From Chloroflexota bacterium (GTDB taxonomy: Bacteria > Chloroflexota > Dehalococcoidia > DSTF01 > RBG-16-68-14), in assembly GCA_003228685.1 (NCBI GenBank), contig QIFC01000117.1, positions 1 to 64,000 of the forward strand: 64,000 bases of DNA, given 5' to 3'. Shown piece by piece: positions 52,082 through 62,091 of the stretch. A program made the position numbers and the translations under genes. The first letter of the stretch is position 1. The number at the start of each line of letters is the position of its first letter. Under the pieces are notes generated by a model. That model saw only the letters and a list, made by a program, of their open reading frames with translations, made no database searches and had not been told where the DNA came from.

Positions 52082-53122
52082 ATGTCCCTACGATTTTTCC
52101 GAAAGAAGGCCGCTGACAAGGATCCGGCCGAAGAAAAGAAGAGCGCCTCAGCCGAGGCGGAAAAGAAGAAGAGCGCCTCAGCCGAAGCGGAAAAGAAGCC
52201 AAGCCGCAGACGAGGAAGGCGGTCCAGCGCGAGCCAAGCCTCCAAGACGGAGGAGCCGGCGAAGCAAAAGGCCACGACCACGCAGTCTAGAGCAGCGAGG
52301 AAGCCCGCAGAACCCAAGGCCACGACATCATCTAGCTCGTCGACCGCGAGCCCTGAGCAGAAGTCATCAAACGGTCGTCGCCGAGGGCGTCGCGGCGGTG
52401 CTGGGCGAAGGTCTGCGGCAGCGAAGGCAGAGGAAGCCAAGACGGCAACGAGCGAATCAACTGCGGAAGCCGGCACGTTGGAGAGCCTCATGAGCGCGCA
52501 GCAGGCCGCCTTGAAGGATCTTGCTGCCCAGCAGGTCTCGACCCTGAAAGGATTGCAGGGTTCGCTCTCCGCGATTGAGAACCGGCTCACCACCTCAGGC
52601 GCCGGTAGGGCGTCAGCGCTCGCGGACCGGCCGCGCATTGGCATTTTCGTTGACGTACCCAACATCATGTACGCCGCCGAACGCGAGCGCGTGGCGCTCG
52701 ATTACGGCCAAGTACTCGATTTCATCATCGGCAACCGCGAACTCGTTCGAGCGAGCGCCTATGCACCGATTAGCGACGACCCCGATGAAGAGCTGGAGAC
52801 GCAGAAATTTGTTCAGCCGTTCACGGACCTTGGCTACCGGATCGTGACGAAGCCGTTGAAGCGTTATTCGAACGGAACGATTAAGGCCAATTTCGATGTC
52901 GAGCTGGCCATCGACGTTCTGACGATGTCTGACCGCCTAGATATCGTTGTGCTGCTGTCCGGCGATGGCGACTTCCGCCGCCTCGTCGAGATCGTGGCCA
53001 GTAAGGGTGTGCGGGTTGAGGTCGTCGCATTCGGCAATAGCACGGCCGCCGAACTGCGCGCCGTGGCCGACGAGTACACCGACCTGAACGACCACCTAAA
53101 AGAGCTTCGCGTCAAGCGCTAG
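52082..53122 (+). CDS. NYN (LabA/DUF88) domain protein with long basic disordered tail
   Basis: Residues about 185-346 are an NYN/PIN-like nuclease domain: IGIFVDVPNIMYAAER, VLLSGDGDFRRLV and the Asp residues of the metal site. The first 180 residues are low-complexity (Lys, Ser, Ala, Arg), with a tandem DNA repeat giving KKSASAEAEKKKSASAEAEKK-like units and RGRRG motifs, suggesting RNA binding. LabA-type proteins may cleave RNA. It starts two bases after mrp and is co-transcribed. Confidence 0.8.
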   Translation: MSLRFFRKKAADKDPAEEKKSASAEAEKKKSASAEAEKKPSRRRGRRSSASQASKTEEPAKQKATTTQSRAARKPAEPKATTSSSSSTASPEQKSSNGRRRGRRGGAGRRSAAAKAEEAKTATSESTAEAGTLESLMSAQQAALKDLAAQQVSTLKGLQGSLSAIENRLTTSGAGRASALADRPRIGIFVDVPNIMYAAERERVALDYGQVLDFIIGNRELVRASAYAPISDDPDEELETQKFVQPFTDLGYRIVTKPLKRYSNGTIKANFDVELAIDVLTMSDRLDIVVLLSGDGDFRRLVEIVASKGVRVEVVAFGNSTAAELRAVADEYTDLNDHLKELRVKR

Positions 53123-53125
53123 AGC

Positions 53126-53503
53126 ATGGCGAGCGGCCCATCGATTCTCATCGCGGAAGACTATCCGGAATTTCGTGCTGGTCTCCTCGCGCTTTTGGAG
53201 CCGCTCGCTCTCAACTGCATCGCAGTCAGCAACGGCAAGCTGGCCATCGACGTCCTAAGCGATCTTGCCCAGGAGCTAAGCCTGCTCATCACGGACATGG
53301 ACATGCCCGTGAACACCGGTTGGGACGTCATCGAAGCCTGCCGTGCGCATCGCGCAGACCTCCCGATCATTATGCAGACGGGAGAGGCACGCTACACGTA
53401 CGTCAAGCGCCGCGCCGAGGAGTTTGGCATCGTCCTGATCGACAAGCTCGACGTCGATGCGCTGCTCGTACCGGCTGTCAGAAGTGCGCTAGCGCTCACG
53501 TAG
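53126..53503 (+). CDS. Single-domain response regulator
   Basis: The 125-residue receiver domain has the acidic pair near residue 11 (AEDYPE), the phosphoacceptor Asp in LLITDMDMPVNTGWD and the conserved Lys in LIDKLD. There is no output domain. The start is three bases after the NYN gene stop. No kinase is adjacent; it may act as a stand-alone switch on the NYN protein or another partner. Confidence 0.82.
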   Translation: MASGPSILIAEDYPEFRAGLLALLEPLALNCIAVSNGKLAIDVLSDLAQELSLLITDMDMPVNTGWDVIEACRAHRADLPIIMQTGEARYTYVKRRAEEFGIVLIDKLDVDALLVPAVRSALALT

Positions 53504-53566
53504 GCGGAACAATCCTAGGCCCTCCAGCGTCTACAGATCACGGTCTGGTTTAGCTGGAGGAAACGT

Positions 53567-54226
53567 GTGATGCGCGAACCAAGCTCGCCTGAACCTACCT
53601 CGCGGTGGGGACTACTGGCTCTCTTCGGCACGGTCGTCCTGATCGCGTCGCTCGGGTTCGCCTGCGGTAGCGATGGCGAAGCGTCCGGCGAGCCTACGCC
53701 AACTCGGATTTCGGTAGAGCTGCCGGATGAGGAGAACGCGGACATCTCGGACGGCCTCTCCGGCTCCGCGCCACCGGCGCTCACCGTCACCGTTGGCGAG
53801 GAGTCGATCGAGGCCGGACTTGGCTCGTTCTGCTACGGAACTCTGTGCGCCGATGCTATCGCCCCCATCACGCCTGTGGACGCGCTTTCGGCTGAAGCTG
53901 GCCAACTCCTTGCGACACTCGCCTCGGAGACGATCGCGGAGGTCTCGGTAACCGCCGTACCGAGCTCAAACCTAGAGAACCAGACGATCTGCACGAGTCC
54001 AGATGGCGGAACTCCAACCGGACCGCTATGCGAAGGCGGAACCACCCTTATTGCATGGACCGGCACATCCGATAGAGGCGTCGCCCTCGAACCGACGGCC
54101 GACGGAGCTACGATCGACCTCGATATCTCGACACTTGAGCAGGGGACTTACGTTGTGGTCTTCTTCGTGCGTTTCGAAGGCGGCGGCGACGCGGCGTATG
54201 GCGTGTTGCTAGATGTGCAGGACTGA
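53567..54226 (+). CDS. Lipoprotein of unknown function
   Basis: The 219-residue protein has a lipoprotein signal (SRWGLLALFGTVVLIASLGFAC, cleavage before Cys33). A Ser/Gly/Pro/Asp-rich linker is followed by a beta-rich domain with Cys pairs (SFCYGTLCADA, TICTSPDGGTPTGPLCEGG). GGAGG precedes GTG at 53567; ATG at 53570 is equally possible. Family unknown. Confidence 0.65.
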   Translation: MMREPSSPEPTSRWGLLALFGTVVLIASLGFACGSDGEASGEPTPTRISVELPDEENADISDGLSGSAPPALTVTVGEESIEAGLGSFCYGTLCADAIAPITPVDALSAEAGQLLATLASETIAEVSVTAVPSSNLENQTICTSPDGGTPTGPLCEGGTTLIAWTGTSDRGVALEPTADGATIDLDISTLEQGTYVVVFFVRFEGGGDAAYGVLLDVQD

Positions 54227-54231
54227 GCGTC

Positions 54232-54249
54232 CAGACGTAACCGCGTCTG
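54232..54249. terminator. Hairpin between convergent genes
   Basis: CAGACG (54232-54237) and CGTCTG (54244-54249) form a short perfect hairpin with a six-base loop between the lipoprotein gene and the convergent P-loop kinase gene. No strong T-run is present. Confidence 0.35.
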
Positions 54250-54292
54250 CGCCAGTTCCGCGTACTCGTCGACCGCCTCGACTGTCGCGGCT

Positions 54293-54805
54293 CTAATCAG
54301 ACCTGCCCAGGTAGTCGAGCGCGAGCGAGAGGCTGTGGTCGATTGGTTGGGTCGTGTCGACCCGCAAGTGAGCATCGGGCGGTGTAATCGTCTCCAAGCG
54401 TTCGTCCAGGACCTCTTCGCCTGGCTGGCTGACCATCCGAGATCGCTCCCGGAGCCGCCTCGCTAGCTCGCCGTCGTCGTCGCAATAGCACTCGATAAAG
54501 AAGTAGGGGACATGGCGCTCCGTGGCGATCTCATTACCGCGCTTCGGGATCGTCTCCCAGAACGATGGGCTGTCGAGGACGACGCTCCAGCCTTGGCCCA
54601 GCAGGTGGCTGGCCAGAGCGAAGAACGTATCGTACGCCACGCCGCTGGCCAGCTTCTCTTCTGCGCCGGCCTCCAGCGCGGCCGTCTTCAGCACATCCTT
54701 GTCGAGCACAACGGCCTTCGTGCTGCGCCCAATCAGACGGGCCAGGGCGCTCTTGCCGGAGCCGGGCGTGCCCGCCATCTGTAGCAGGAACTGCTGGTTA
54801 GGCAT
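54293..54805 (-). CDS. P-loop kinase, zeta-toxin/AAA-like
   Basis: The 170-residue protein has Walker A AGTPGSGKSALARLIG near residue 11, a central VVLDSPSFWETIPKRGNEIA and an Arg-rich lid (LARRLRERSRM). The layout is that of small kinases of the ATPase family such as gluconate kinase or zeta-toxin-like proteins. Substrate unknown. It is the last gene of the pyr operon run and overlaps the VOC gene by eight bases. Confidence 0.7.
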   Translation of the reverse strand: MPNQQFLLQMAGTPGSGKSALARLIGRSTKAVVLDKDVLKTAALEAGAEEKLASGVAYDTFFALASHLLGQGWSVVLDSPSFWETIPKRGNEIATERHVPYFFIECYCDDDGELARRLRERSRMVSQPGEEVLDERLETITPPDAHLRVDTTQPIDHSLSLALDYLGRSD

Positions 54806-55202
54806 CGTTCTGGCTCACGCCGGTGACGTTGCCATCCGCATCCGTGTCGAACGTGCCTTTACTCAAGTCGAGTAGCACGAGCCGGTTGCCCCAGGGGTCC
54901 TGTACCACCGTGACCCGGCCCACGGGGATGTCTGACGGAGTGGCGATGACGGTGCCGCCTGCCTCGACAAACCGCTGCGTTGCGTCGTCCGCTGACTCGA
55001 CCAGCAGGCCGGTCTCCTGTTGATCAAGCGTTGTTTGGATAACCAACTCCGTATCGCTGTCTGGCATAGCTAGCCCGGCCGAGGTCTCGCTGCGCCAGCG
55101 CAACTCGTGGCCCAGCTTGTCGCGATAGAACGCCAGGCCTGCTTCCAGATCGGGCACGACAATCTGAACAGCGTCGACTCTGAGGATTAGTGGCTCCGCC
55201 AT
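54798..55202 (-). CDS. VOC-superfamily (glyoxalase-like) protein
   Basis: The 134-residue protein shows the paired beta-alpha-beta3 fold with DAVQIVVPDLEAGLAFYRDKLGHELRW and VVQDPWGNRLVLLDLSKG, where the conserved His and Glu of metal-dependent members are only partly present. Function not assigned. It follows pyrK by one base and precedes the kinase gene. Confidence 0.75.
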   Translation of the reverse strand: MAEPLILRVDAVQIVVPDLEAGLAFYRDKLGHELRWRSETSAGLAMPDSDTELVIQTTLDQQETGLLVESADDATQRFVEAGGTVIATPSDIPVGRVTVVQDPWGNRLVLLDLSKGTFDTDADGNVTGVSQNDA

Positions 55203-55203
55203 G

Positions 55204-56001
55204 CTAGTAGACGTCGCGCAGGTCGAAGCGCGGCCCGTCCTTGCAGACCAGCTTCATGCCCTTGCGTGTCTCGACCGCGCAGCCGTAGCAGATCGCCGTA
55301 CCGCAGCCCATGCGCTCCTCGAGGAGGATCTGCACGGGCCGCCGATGTTTGGCGTTGCGCATCGCCCCCGCCATGGCGCGGAACATGGCGTTCGGCCCGC
55401 AAGCGAAGGCTTGGTCGCACCACTCCAGGTGCTCCATGAATGTGTCTGTCGCAAGGCCCTGCTGTCCCAGCGAGCCGTCCTCCGTCGTGACGATGACTTC
55501 AACCTCGGCAGGTAGTTGTTGCGTCGGAAAGATCTGGCTGGACGTCCGTCCTCCCAGCACGAGCGTCACGCTCTGGCCGTCGCGCACCGCCTCCTCAGCC
55601 AGCCAGACCAGCGGAGCGACACCGATGCCGCCTGCGACCAGCAACAGCTGCTGCGACGTAGCGCGCACGCTGTAGCCCTTTCCGAGCGGTCCCCAGCAGA
55701 GGACGCGATCACCCGGCCTGCGCGACGCCAGCCAAGCTGTGCCCCGCCCGACGACGTCGTAGAGGATGGACCACTCGAGTTGGCCGCTTCGTTCGCGGAT
55801 GCGGTGGATGCTCATCGGCCGTGGCAGCAATGGGTCGTCTGGCAGCGTGGCCACGTCTTCCGTCACGTGTTCGGTTGTCCTCAGCATGAGGAAGTGGCCG
55901 GGGACGGCCCCTTGGGCGATCTGCGGCGCGTCGAACCAGGTCACGTATGTGTCGCCGTACAGCTTCTCATTTTCAATCACGCGCGCGAATGCGGTCTTCA
56001 T
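55204..56001 (-). CDS. pyrK: Dihydroorotate dehydrogenase electron-transfer subunit
   Basis: The 265-residue protein binds FAD and a [2Fe-2S] cluster and passes electrons from PyrD to NAD+. The FAD domain has LPRPMSIHRIRERSG; the NAD part has LLLVAGGIGVAPLVWLAEE, and the cluster cysteines are in RMGCGTAICYGCAVETRKG and LVCKDGP. ATG at 56001 sits at the carB stop. It completes the class 1B PyrD-PyrK pair, though pyrD is 6 kb away. Confidence 0.93.
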   Translation of the reverse strand: MKTAFARVIENEKLYGDTYVTWFDAPQIAQGAVPGHFLMLRTTEHVTEDVATLPDDPLLPRPMSIHRIRERSGQLEWSILYDVVGRGTAWLASRRPGDRVLCWGPLGKGYSVRATSQQLLLVAGGIGVAPLVWLAEEAVRDGQSVTLVLGGRTSSQIFPTQQLPAEVEVIVTTEDGSLGQQGLATDTFMEHLEWCDQAFACGPNAMFRAMAGAMRNAKHRRPVQILLEERMGCGTAICYGCAVETRKGMKLVCKDGPRFDLRDVY

Positions 56002-59000
56002 CACGTCAAGTACGCGCTCAGCGGCTTGATCGTATAGGCTTGGCCGCCCGCCAACAGGGCATCGACAGCAGCACGCGCCGTGTCCAGGCTCGTGAAGCAA
56101 GGGATACGGCCTACGGCCGCCGCTCTGCGGAAATGGAAACCGTCCCGCAGTGTGCCCGTCATGCGTCCCTCGGGGACATTGATCACGCCGTCGACCGTGC
56201 CATCACGGATCACGTCGACAACGTTCGGGTGGCCTTCGCGAAGCTTCTTCGTGATCTGCTCTACGGGCAGGCCGAGGCCGTCAATCATCGCTGCCGTACC
56301 CTCAGTCGCGTACAGGCGAAACCCGGCTTCCACGAGCCGGCGGATGATCGGTTCAGCCTCCTCCTTGTATCGGTCCGCGATGCTGAGTAACACAGCGCCC
56401 TCCGCTGGGAGGGCGAGTTCGGCCGACACAAGCGCTTTGGCCAGCGCGGCCGAAAACGTCTCGTCGACGCCCATCGCTTCGCCGGTCGACTTCATCTCAG
56501 GACCCAGGTAGGTGTCGACCCCGCTCAGCTTCGACATCGAGAAAGCAGGCGCTTTAACCGCAACGAGCTGTTGCTTGGGCTGAAGCCCCCCGGTCCAGCC
56601 TTGCTCCGCCAATGAGCGCCCCAACATGACGTGGGTGGCCAGCCGCACCATCGGTACGCTCGTCACCTTTGAGATGAATGGCACGGTGCGGCTGGAACGT
56701 GGGTTGACCTCGATCACGTATACATCCGACGATTCTCCCGAGCGCACGATCACGTACTGGATGTTCATCAATCCCCGCACCTCCAACGCGAGGCCGATGC
56801 GTTGCGTGTAGTCGACCACAGTGTTGATTTCGGCGTCGGTGAGGTTGATCGGCGGGTAGACCGCCATCGAGTCGCCGGAATGGACGCCCGCGCGTTCGAT
56901 GTGCTCCATGATGCCGGGGATCAGCACCTGCTCGCCGTCGCAGACAGCGTCGACTTCGACCTCGCGGCCCTCAAGATACTTGTCAACCAGAATTGGGCGG
57001 CCCGGGCCTGCCTCGGCGGCGGCCGCCGCGTAGAGAGACAGTTCGTCGTCATTCTGAACGATCTCCATCGCCCGGCCGCCCAGCACGTAGCTGGGGCGCA
57101 CGAGCACCGGATAGTCGATGACCGCGGCCGTTTTCAGCGCATCTTCGACGCTGGTGACGGCCGCGCCCGGTGGCTGAGGGATGCCCAGCTTAGAGAGGAA
57201 CTCTTCGAATCGGCTACGGTCCTCCGCCACATCGATCGCTTCAGCGCTGGAACCGATGATCGGCATGTCCGCCACGTGGAGCGGGTGCGCCAGGTTGATG
57301 GCCGTCTGCCCGCCGAATTGGACGATCGTTGGCGGTGCGGAGCCGTTCGCGTCAGCAGTCTCATTGTCCAGGATGTCGCGCACCGACTCTTCATCCAGAG
57401 GCTCGAAGTAGAGACGGTCGGAGGTGTCGAAGTCCGTTGAGACGGTCTCTGGATTGGAGTTCACGATCAACGCGTGGTAGCCGGCCTCCTGCAACGCCCA
57501 CACGGCGTGCACGGAGCAGTAGTCGAACTCGATGCCTTGACCGATGCGGATCGGCCCGCTGCCGATCACGAGCGCTTTGCTGCCCTGCAGCGGGCTCGCT
57601 TCGTTTTCCTCTTCGTACGTGCTGTAGAAGTAGGGCGTGGCGGCTTCGAACTCAGCGGCGCACGTATCGACCATCTTGTACACCGGCTTGATGCCCATCT
57701 CTTGGCGGCGCACCCGCACGCGTTCCGGCAGTTCATCCGCCAGCACGCCGATTTGTTCGTCGGAAAACCCCATGCGCTTTGCTCCGCGCAGCAAGTCCGG
57801 CGTCAGTGGCTCCTCCAGTAGCCGGTGCTCCATCGCGATGATGCGCGCCAGCTTCTGCAGGAACCACGGGTCGACGCCCGTCTTTTTCGAGAGATCCAGC
57901 GGGTCCGCGTCGCGGCGCAGGGCCGCCATGAGACGCCAGAGGCGGTCGTCGGTCGCGGCCCACTTCACTTTCTGAAGCTCTTCCGTCTTCCAGGCCGGGT
58001 CTTCCCATAGCAGTGAGCGGCCGCCTTGCTCCAGTGAGCGCACCGCTTTCTGGATCGCCGCCTCGAAACTGCGGTCGATCGCCATCACCTCGCCGGTGGC
58101 CTTCATCTGCGTGCCAAGCAGACGCTCGCCAAGAGGGAACTTGTCGAACGGCCAGCGTGGGATCTTTGCCACCACGTAGTCGAGCGCCGGCTCGAACGCT
58201 GCCGTGGTCTTCTGCGTCACCGCGTTCGGGATCTCGTCGAGCCGGCGGCCCACAGCGATCTTCGCCGCGACGCGCGCGATCGGGTATCCGGTCGCTTTTG
58301 ATGCGAGAGCGGAACTGCGTGAAACGCGTGGGTTCACCTCGATCACGAAGTACGGCGGGTCTCCTTCTCCATCGGGGGCGTCCCAGTCTGAGACCTCCTG
58401 CCGCGGCGCCAGCGCGAGTTGGACGTTGCATCCGCCCTCCACCCCGAGCGCGCGGATGATCTTCAGGCTGGCCGTGCGCAGCATCTGGTATTCCTTGTCC
58501 GTTAGCGTTTGGCTCGGAGCCACCACGATGCTGTCGCCCGTGTGCACGCCCATTGGGTCGAAGTTCTCCATGTTGCAGATGGTGATGCATGTGTCCGCGC
58601 CATCGCGCATCACCTCGTACTCGATCTCTTTCCAGCCCAGCAGCGAGCGCTCCAGCAGCACCTGCGAGATCGGGCTCGCGGCCAGTCCCTTCGCGACGAT
58701 CTCCTCCAGCTCCGTCCGCGTCGACGCGATCCCGCCGCCGGTGCCGCCGAGCGTGTACGCGGGCCGCACGACGAGCGGTAAGCCCATGCGCTCCGCGACG
58801 TCACGCGCGGCATCGAGCGTCGTCACGATCTCGCTCTCTGGAGTTGGCTCGCCGATCTCGTCGAGGAGCTGGCGGAACAGCGCGCGATCTTCCGCTTGGC
58901 GGATCGCCTCGAGGGGCGTTCCCAGCATCCTGATGTCGAACCGATCGAGCACGCCCGCGTCCGCAAGGTCGACGGCGAGGTTCAGCGCGGTCTGCCCGCC

Positions 59001-59261
59001 GAGCGTTGGCAGCAGGCCGTCCGGGCGCTCCCGCTCGATGATGCGCGAGATCACGTCGACGGTTAGCGGCTCAATGTAGACGATGTCGGCGACGCCTTCG
59101 TCCGTCATGATCGTGGCCGGGTTGGAGTTGACGAGCACGGACGTCACTCCTTCTTCGCGCATGGCTTTGCAGGCTTGAGCGCCGGCGTAGTCGAACTCCG
59201 CCGCCTGCCCGATCACGATCGGACCCGAACCGACGATCAGGACTTTGGAGGGCTTATCCAC
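56001..59261 (-). CDS. carB: Carbamoyl-phosphate synthase large chain
   Basis: The 1086-residue enzyme makes carbamoyl phosphate from bicarbonate, ammonia and two ATP. Two ATP-grasp halves are recognised: [22 protein letters not shown] at the start and [21 protein letters not shown] in the second half. Each half has ATP-binding motifs [19 protein letters not shown] and [13 protein letters not shown]. The C-terminal allosteric MGS-like domain begins near residue 930. It is part of the pyrimidine operon, supplying both pyrimidine and arginine synthesis. Confidence 0.96.
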   Translation of the reverse strand: MDKPSKVLIVGSGPIVIGQAAEFDYAGAQACKAMREEGVTSVLVNSNPATIMTDEGVADIVYIEPLTVDVISRIIERERPDGLLPTLGGQTALNLAVDLADAGVLDRFDIRMLGTPLEAIRQAEDRALFRQLLDEIGEPTPESEIVTTLDAARDVAERMGLPLVVRPAYTLGGTGGGIASTRTELEEIVAKGLAASPISQVLLERSLLGWKEIEYEVMRDGADTCITICNMENFDPMGVHTGDSIVVAPSQTLTDKEYQMLRTASLKIIRALGVEGGCNVQLALAPRQEVSDWDAPDGEGDPPYFVIEVNPRVSRSSALASKATGYPIARVAAKIAVGRRLDEIPNAVTQKTTAAFEPALDYVVAKIPRWPFDKFPLGERLLGTQMKATGEVMAIDRSFEAAIQKAVRSLEQGGRSLLWEDPAWKTEELQKVKWAATDDRLWRLMAALRRDADPLDLSKKTGVDPWFLQKLARIIAMEHRLLEEPLTPDLLRGAKRMGFSDEQIGVLADELPERVRVRRQEMGIKPVYKMVDTCAAEFEAATPYFYSTYEEENEASPLQGSKALVIGSGPIRIGQGIEFDYCSVHAVWALQEAGYHALIVNSNPETVSTDFDTSDRLYFEPLDEESVRDILDNETADANGSAPPTIVQFGGQTAINLAHPLHVADMPIIGSSAEAIDVAEDRSRFEEFLSKLGIPQPPGAAVTSVEDALKTAAVIDYPVLVRPSYVLGGRAMEIVQNDDELSLYAAAAAEAGPGRPILVDKYLEGREVEVDAVCDGEQVLIPGIMEHIERAGVHSGDSMAVYPPINLTDAEINTVVDYTQRIGLALEVRGLMNIQYVIVRSGESSDVYVIEVNPRSSRTVPFISKVTSVPMVRLATHVMLGRSLAEQGWTGGLQPKQQLVAVKAPAFSMSKLSGVDTYLGPEMKSTGEAMGVDETFSAALAKALVSAELALPAEGAVLLSIADRYKEEAEPIIRRLVEAGFRLYATEGTAAMIDGLGLPVEQITKKLREGHPNVVDVIRDGTVDGVINVPEGRMTGTLRDGFHFRRAAAVGRIPCFTSLDTARAAVDALLAGGQAYTIKPLSAYLT

Positions 59262-59285
59262 GGTGGGTTGCGAACAAAGCGATCG

Positions 59286-59753
59286 TCATCGTCTGCGGAT
59301 CGCCTTGGCGGGATAGTGCGGCTGTGCCGCGGGCGAACCGAGGCCCGCAAGCCGTCCCGCGACGAGGAAGCCCGCGGCGAACGTCGCAGCTAGCGGCAAG
59401 ATCACGGCGAGATACAGGGGCATTGGGACGAGGAACACGAGGACCGCCATGATGGCCAGGCCGACGGCCGCGATCGCGAATCCCAGCGCGTAGCCGCCCC
59501 ACTCCGTCACCCAGTCGGAGGCGAGGGGCCACATCGTGTAGAAGAGAGCGAAGAAGAGCCCGGCTGCGAACACCGCACAGGCCCACGAGAGCAGCCAGAC
59601 GGCCAGCCCCTTCGAGCCGTCGCCATTGATCGCGATGACCAAGCCGGCGGTCGGACCGACGACTACGAGCAGCGGAAACGCGAGCGCGGCCATCCCGTCG
59701 ATGCAGAGCACGCCGTACGCGATCCGGCCAACAGGGTCGATGCGGCGGATCAC
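59286..59753 (-). CDS. Small integral membrane protein, unknown
   Basis: The 155-residue protein has four hydrophobic segments (MAALAFPLLVVVGPTAGLVIAI, LLSWACAVFAAGLFFALFY, YALGFAIAAVGLAIMAVLVFLV, LYLAVILPLAATFAAGFLV). The tail is basic. It lies between carB and a GNAT gene in the pyr operon. No family is recognised. Confidence 0.65.
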   Translation of the reverse strand: MIRRIDPVGRIAYGVLCIDGMAALAFPLLVVVGPTAGLVIAINGDGSKGLAVWLLSWACAVFAAGLFFALFYTMWPLASDWVTEWGGYALGFAIAAVGLAIMAVLVFLVPMPLYLAVILPLAATFAAGFLVAGRLAGLGSPAAQPHYPAKAIRRR

Positions 59754-59777
59754 GGCGCGTCGTGGGTGGGGAGAAGT

Positions 59778-60245
59778 TTAGTCATGCCCCTCGTAGATCG
59801 GCAGCTCGAAGACCACTTCGGGGTTGTAGATCGGAACCAGCGCGCCGATGCCGGAGAGGAAGCTCAGCGCCGTCTCGTTATGCTCCGGCAGGTTGCCACG
59901 GATACGCTTGTAGCCTTTGTCGCGCGCGAAGTCCAGGGCCAGCTCTGCCAAGGACGTTCCTAGCCCTTTTCGGCGATGCTTCGGCAAGAGCCAGACGCCC
60001 AGTACTGAGATATCGGGCTCCTGTGTATCGAAATCGAGCGCGCTGAATCCGACGGCCTCGTCGTCTAGGAGGCAGAGGAAGATGCCGCCGGCGTCGCCTT
60101 GTCGCGTCAGCCATGTGCGAACGTTCTCGGGCGTCGTTGGCCCGTCGAATCCGACCGGGTTGGGCTCTTCGATAACGGTGTTGATGATCGCCGCAACCGC
60201 TTCCGCGTCGTCGATCGTTGCTTGGCGGTAGACGGGATCGCTCAT
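59778..60245 (-). CDS. GNAT-family N-acetyltransferase
   Basis: The 155-residue protein has the GNAT fold: YRQATIDDAEAVAAIIN start, ISVLGVWLLPKHRRKGLGTSLAELALDFA with the Q/RxxGxG/A acetyl-CoA motif, and NLPEHNETALSFLSGIGAL. It overlaps carA by four bases. The acceptor is unknown. Confidence 0.8.
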   Translation of the reverse strand: MSDPVYRQATIDDAEAVAAIINTVIEEPNPVGFDGPTTPENVRTWLTRQGDAGGIFLCLLDDEAVGFSALDFDTQEPDISVLGVWLLPKHRRKGLGTSLAELALDFARDKGYKRIRGNLPEHNETALSFLSGIGALVPIYNPEVVFELPIYEGHD

Positions 60246-61330
60246 GGCGTCCTTACCTCCTTGATCAGCCCGAGGAAGCGCTCGAACAAGTAGCGGTCGT
60301 CGTGCGGCCCGGGCGATGCCTCCGAGTGGTACTGGATCGTGATGATCGGCAGCTCCCGATGGCGCAGGCCCTCGCAGGTGCCGTCGTTCAGGTGGACATG
60401 GCTGACCTCAATCTCAGAAGGCAGCCCGTCCGGATCCATTGCGTAGCCGTGGTTCTGGGCGGTGATGGAGACGCGGCCCGTTGCTTCCTCGCGCACAGGG
60501 TGATTCGCTCCCCGGTGTCCATACTTTAGCTTGTAGCTCTTCGCGCCCCAAGCTCGCGCCAGCACCTGATGTCCCAGGCAGATGCCGAAGATCGGCACCT
60601 TCCCGACCAGCGCCTTCGCCGTCGCGACTGCGTAGTCGAGCAGCGCTGGGTCGCCCGGCCCCGGCGACAACACGATGCCGTCCGGCTTGAGCGCTAGGAT
60701 GTCGTCCGCGCTCGTCGTGCTCGGGACGACTGTCGCTCGCGAACCGAAGCTGCGCAGGATGCGCAGGATGTTGTGCTTCACGCCCAGATCCAGCACGGCG
60801 ATGTGGTACTGTTGTCGCTCCGGTTCGGCCCACGAGAAGCCGTCGGGCGTCGTGACCTCCTGGACGAAGTCGCTGCCATCGTAACGTTGCGCCTCACGCA
60901 GCCAGGCGATCGCCGTCTCCGGTTCCTCCCGCGTAATCGCGCCCATCATTACGCCGCCGGAGCGGATCTTGCGCGTCAGTGCGCGTGTGTCGATGCCCTG
61001 GATCGCGGGGATGCCCGCGGACGCCAAATAGTCGTGCAGGGTGCCTTCGCTGCGCCAGTGCGACGGCAGGTCGCACGCCTCGCGCACGACGAAGCCACGC
61101 GCCTGCACGCGGTCCGACTCAGCATCGAAGCCGCTCACTCCGTAATTGCCCTGCAGCGGGTACGTCATCATCAGGATCTGTCCGGCGAACGACGGGTCGG
61201 TGAGCGCTTCCTGATAGCCCGTCATCGACGTCGTGAACACCACTTCGCCGTGTGCGTCCGCCTCCGCGCCGAACGCCCGGCCCGTGAACACCGTGCCGTC
61301 TTCTAGTACGAGGTGAGAGGGCTCGTTCAT
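60242..61330 (-). CDS. carA: Carbamoyl-phosphate synthase small chain
   Basis: The 362-residue amidotransferase subunit hydrolyses glutamine to supply ammonia to CarB. The N-terminal CPSase_sm_chain domain has VFTTSMTGYQEALTDPSFAGQ and SGVMMGAI. The class I GATase domain has the Cys nucleophile in GICLGHQVLARAWG near residue 235 and the His/Glu pair in YHSEASPGPHD. It overlaps the NucS-like gene and the GNAT gene by four bases each. Confidence 0.95.
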   Translation of the reverse strand: MNEPSHLVLEDGTVFTGRAFGAEADAHGEVVFTTSMTGYQEALTDPSFAGQILMMTYPLQGNYGVSGFDAESDRVQARGFVVREACDLPSHWRSEGTLHDYLASAGIPAIQGIDTRALTRKIRSGGVMMGAITREEPETAIAWLREAQRYDGSDFVQEVTTPDGFSWAEPERQQYHIAVLDLGVKHNILRILRSFGSRATVVPSTTSADDILALKPDGIVLSPGPGDPALLDYAVATAKALVGKVPIFGICLGHQVLARAWGAKSYKLKYGHRGANHPVREEATGRVSITAQNHGYAMDPDGLPSEIEVSHVHLNDGTCEGLRHRELPIITIQYHSEASPGPHDDRYLFERFLGLIKEVRTP

Positions 61331-62091
61331 GACGCCTCTTCCGATGGGGGAATAAACAGCTCGAAATCAACCTTGTAGCAGCGGAGGTCGATGTTTGGCG
61401 CTACGGAGAGGGCATACGCGAGCCGTTCATCTGGCTCCGGTGCAATAATGAGACCACGTACATCCTTGTCAGACCCTGCCAGATTCTTCTTCACCCACCC
61501 CATGTACCGCTGACATTGTCCGAGCACCTTGTCGCTCGGACGCCCTTTCTTAAGCTCAATGACGACGAAGTCACCGGAATCGGGATCTTGGCACAGGAAG
61601 TCGATCGTCCCGACAGACGTTGGAAACTGCCGCCCAGTTCTTCCAGACGAGTCCTTGTAGAGTTCCAGCGACGCACCGAACTCTATTTGTTGCCAATTCG
61701 CCTCCATAAACTCTTCGAGATGCAATTCCAGTGCGAAAGCCATATCTTCCGGCGGACCATCGTAAGCTTCTTCGGAGTCGCCGGACTCGTCTTCTTCTCC
61801 TGTCAGCAAACGCCCCATCTCGTCAAAGAGCCCATCCTGATCTGCGTCGTATGCCCGGTAGTGGCTTCTATCGATCTTGAAGAAAACGTCACGCCGAGGC
61901 GAATTATGGTGCCGCTTATTTGGGTCATTAGCGGACATCGATCTCAGGTGGGCACGTATGGTCGAATCCTTGAATAGTGGATACTTGGCTTGGATCCACT
62001 CAATCATCTCCGTTGAGGAGAATGGGGTTGGTAATTCGGATAGCGGCTCTTCCGCCATGATGTGTGAAAGAGGGCGGTCGTAGAGTGGCAT
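61327..62091 (-). CDS. NucS/DUF91-like endonuclease
   Basis: The 254-residue protein has an N-terminal helical region (residues 1-65, STEMIEWIQAKYPLFKDS) and a C-terminal PD-(D/E)xK-type nuclease: FMEANWQQIEFGASLELY, TSVGTIDFLCQDPDSGD, VVIELKKGRPSDKVLGQCQRYMGWV. The motif GTIDFLxxD....vviELKKGr.sd.vlgQ..rY is that of NucS-like nucleases, which act on mismatched or damaged DNA. It overlaps carA by four bases and abuts pyrC. Its place inside a pyrimidine operon is unusual. Confidence 0.85.
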   Translation of the reverse strand: MPLYDRPLSHIMAEEPLSELPTPFSSTEMIEWIQAKYPLFKDSTIRAHLRSMSANDPNKRHHNSPRRDVFFKIDRSHYRAYDADQDGLFDEMGRLLTGEEDESGDSEEAYDGPPEDMAFALELHLEEFMEANWQQIEFGASLELYKDSSGRTGRQFPTSVGTIDFLCQDPDSGDFVVIELKKGRPSDKVLGQCQRYMGWVKKNLAGSDKDVRGLIIAPEPDERLAYALSVAPNIDLRCYKVDFELFIPPSEEAS

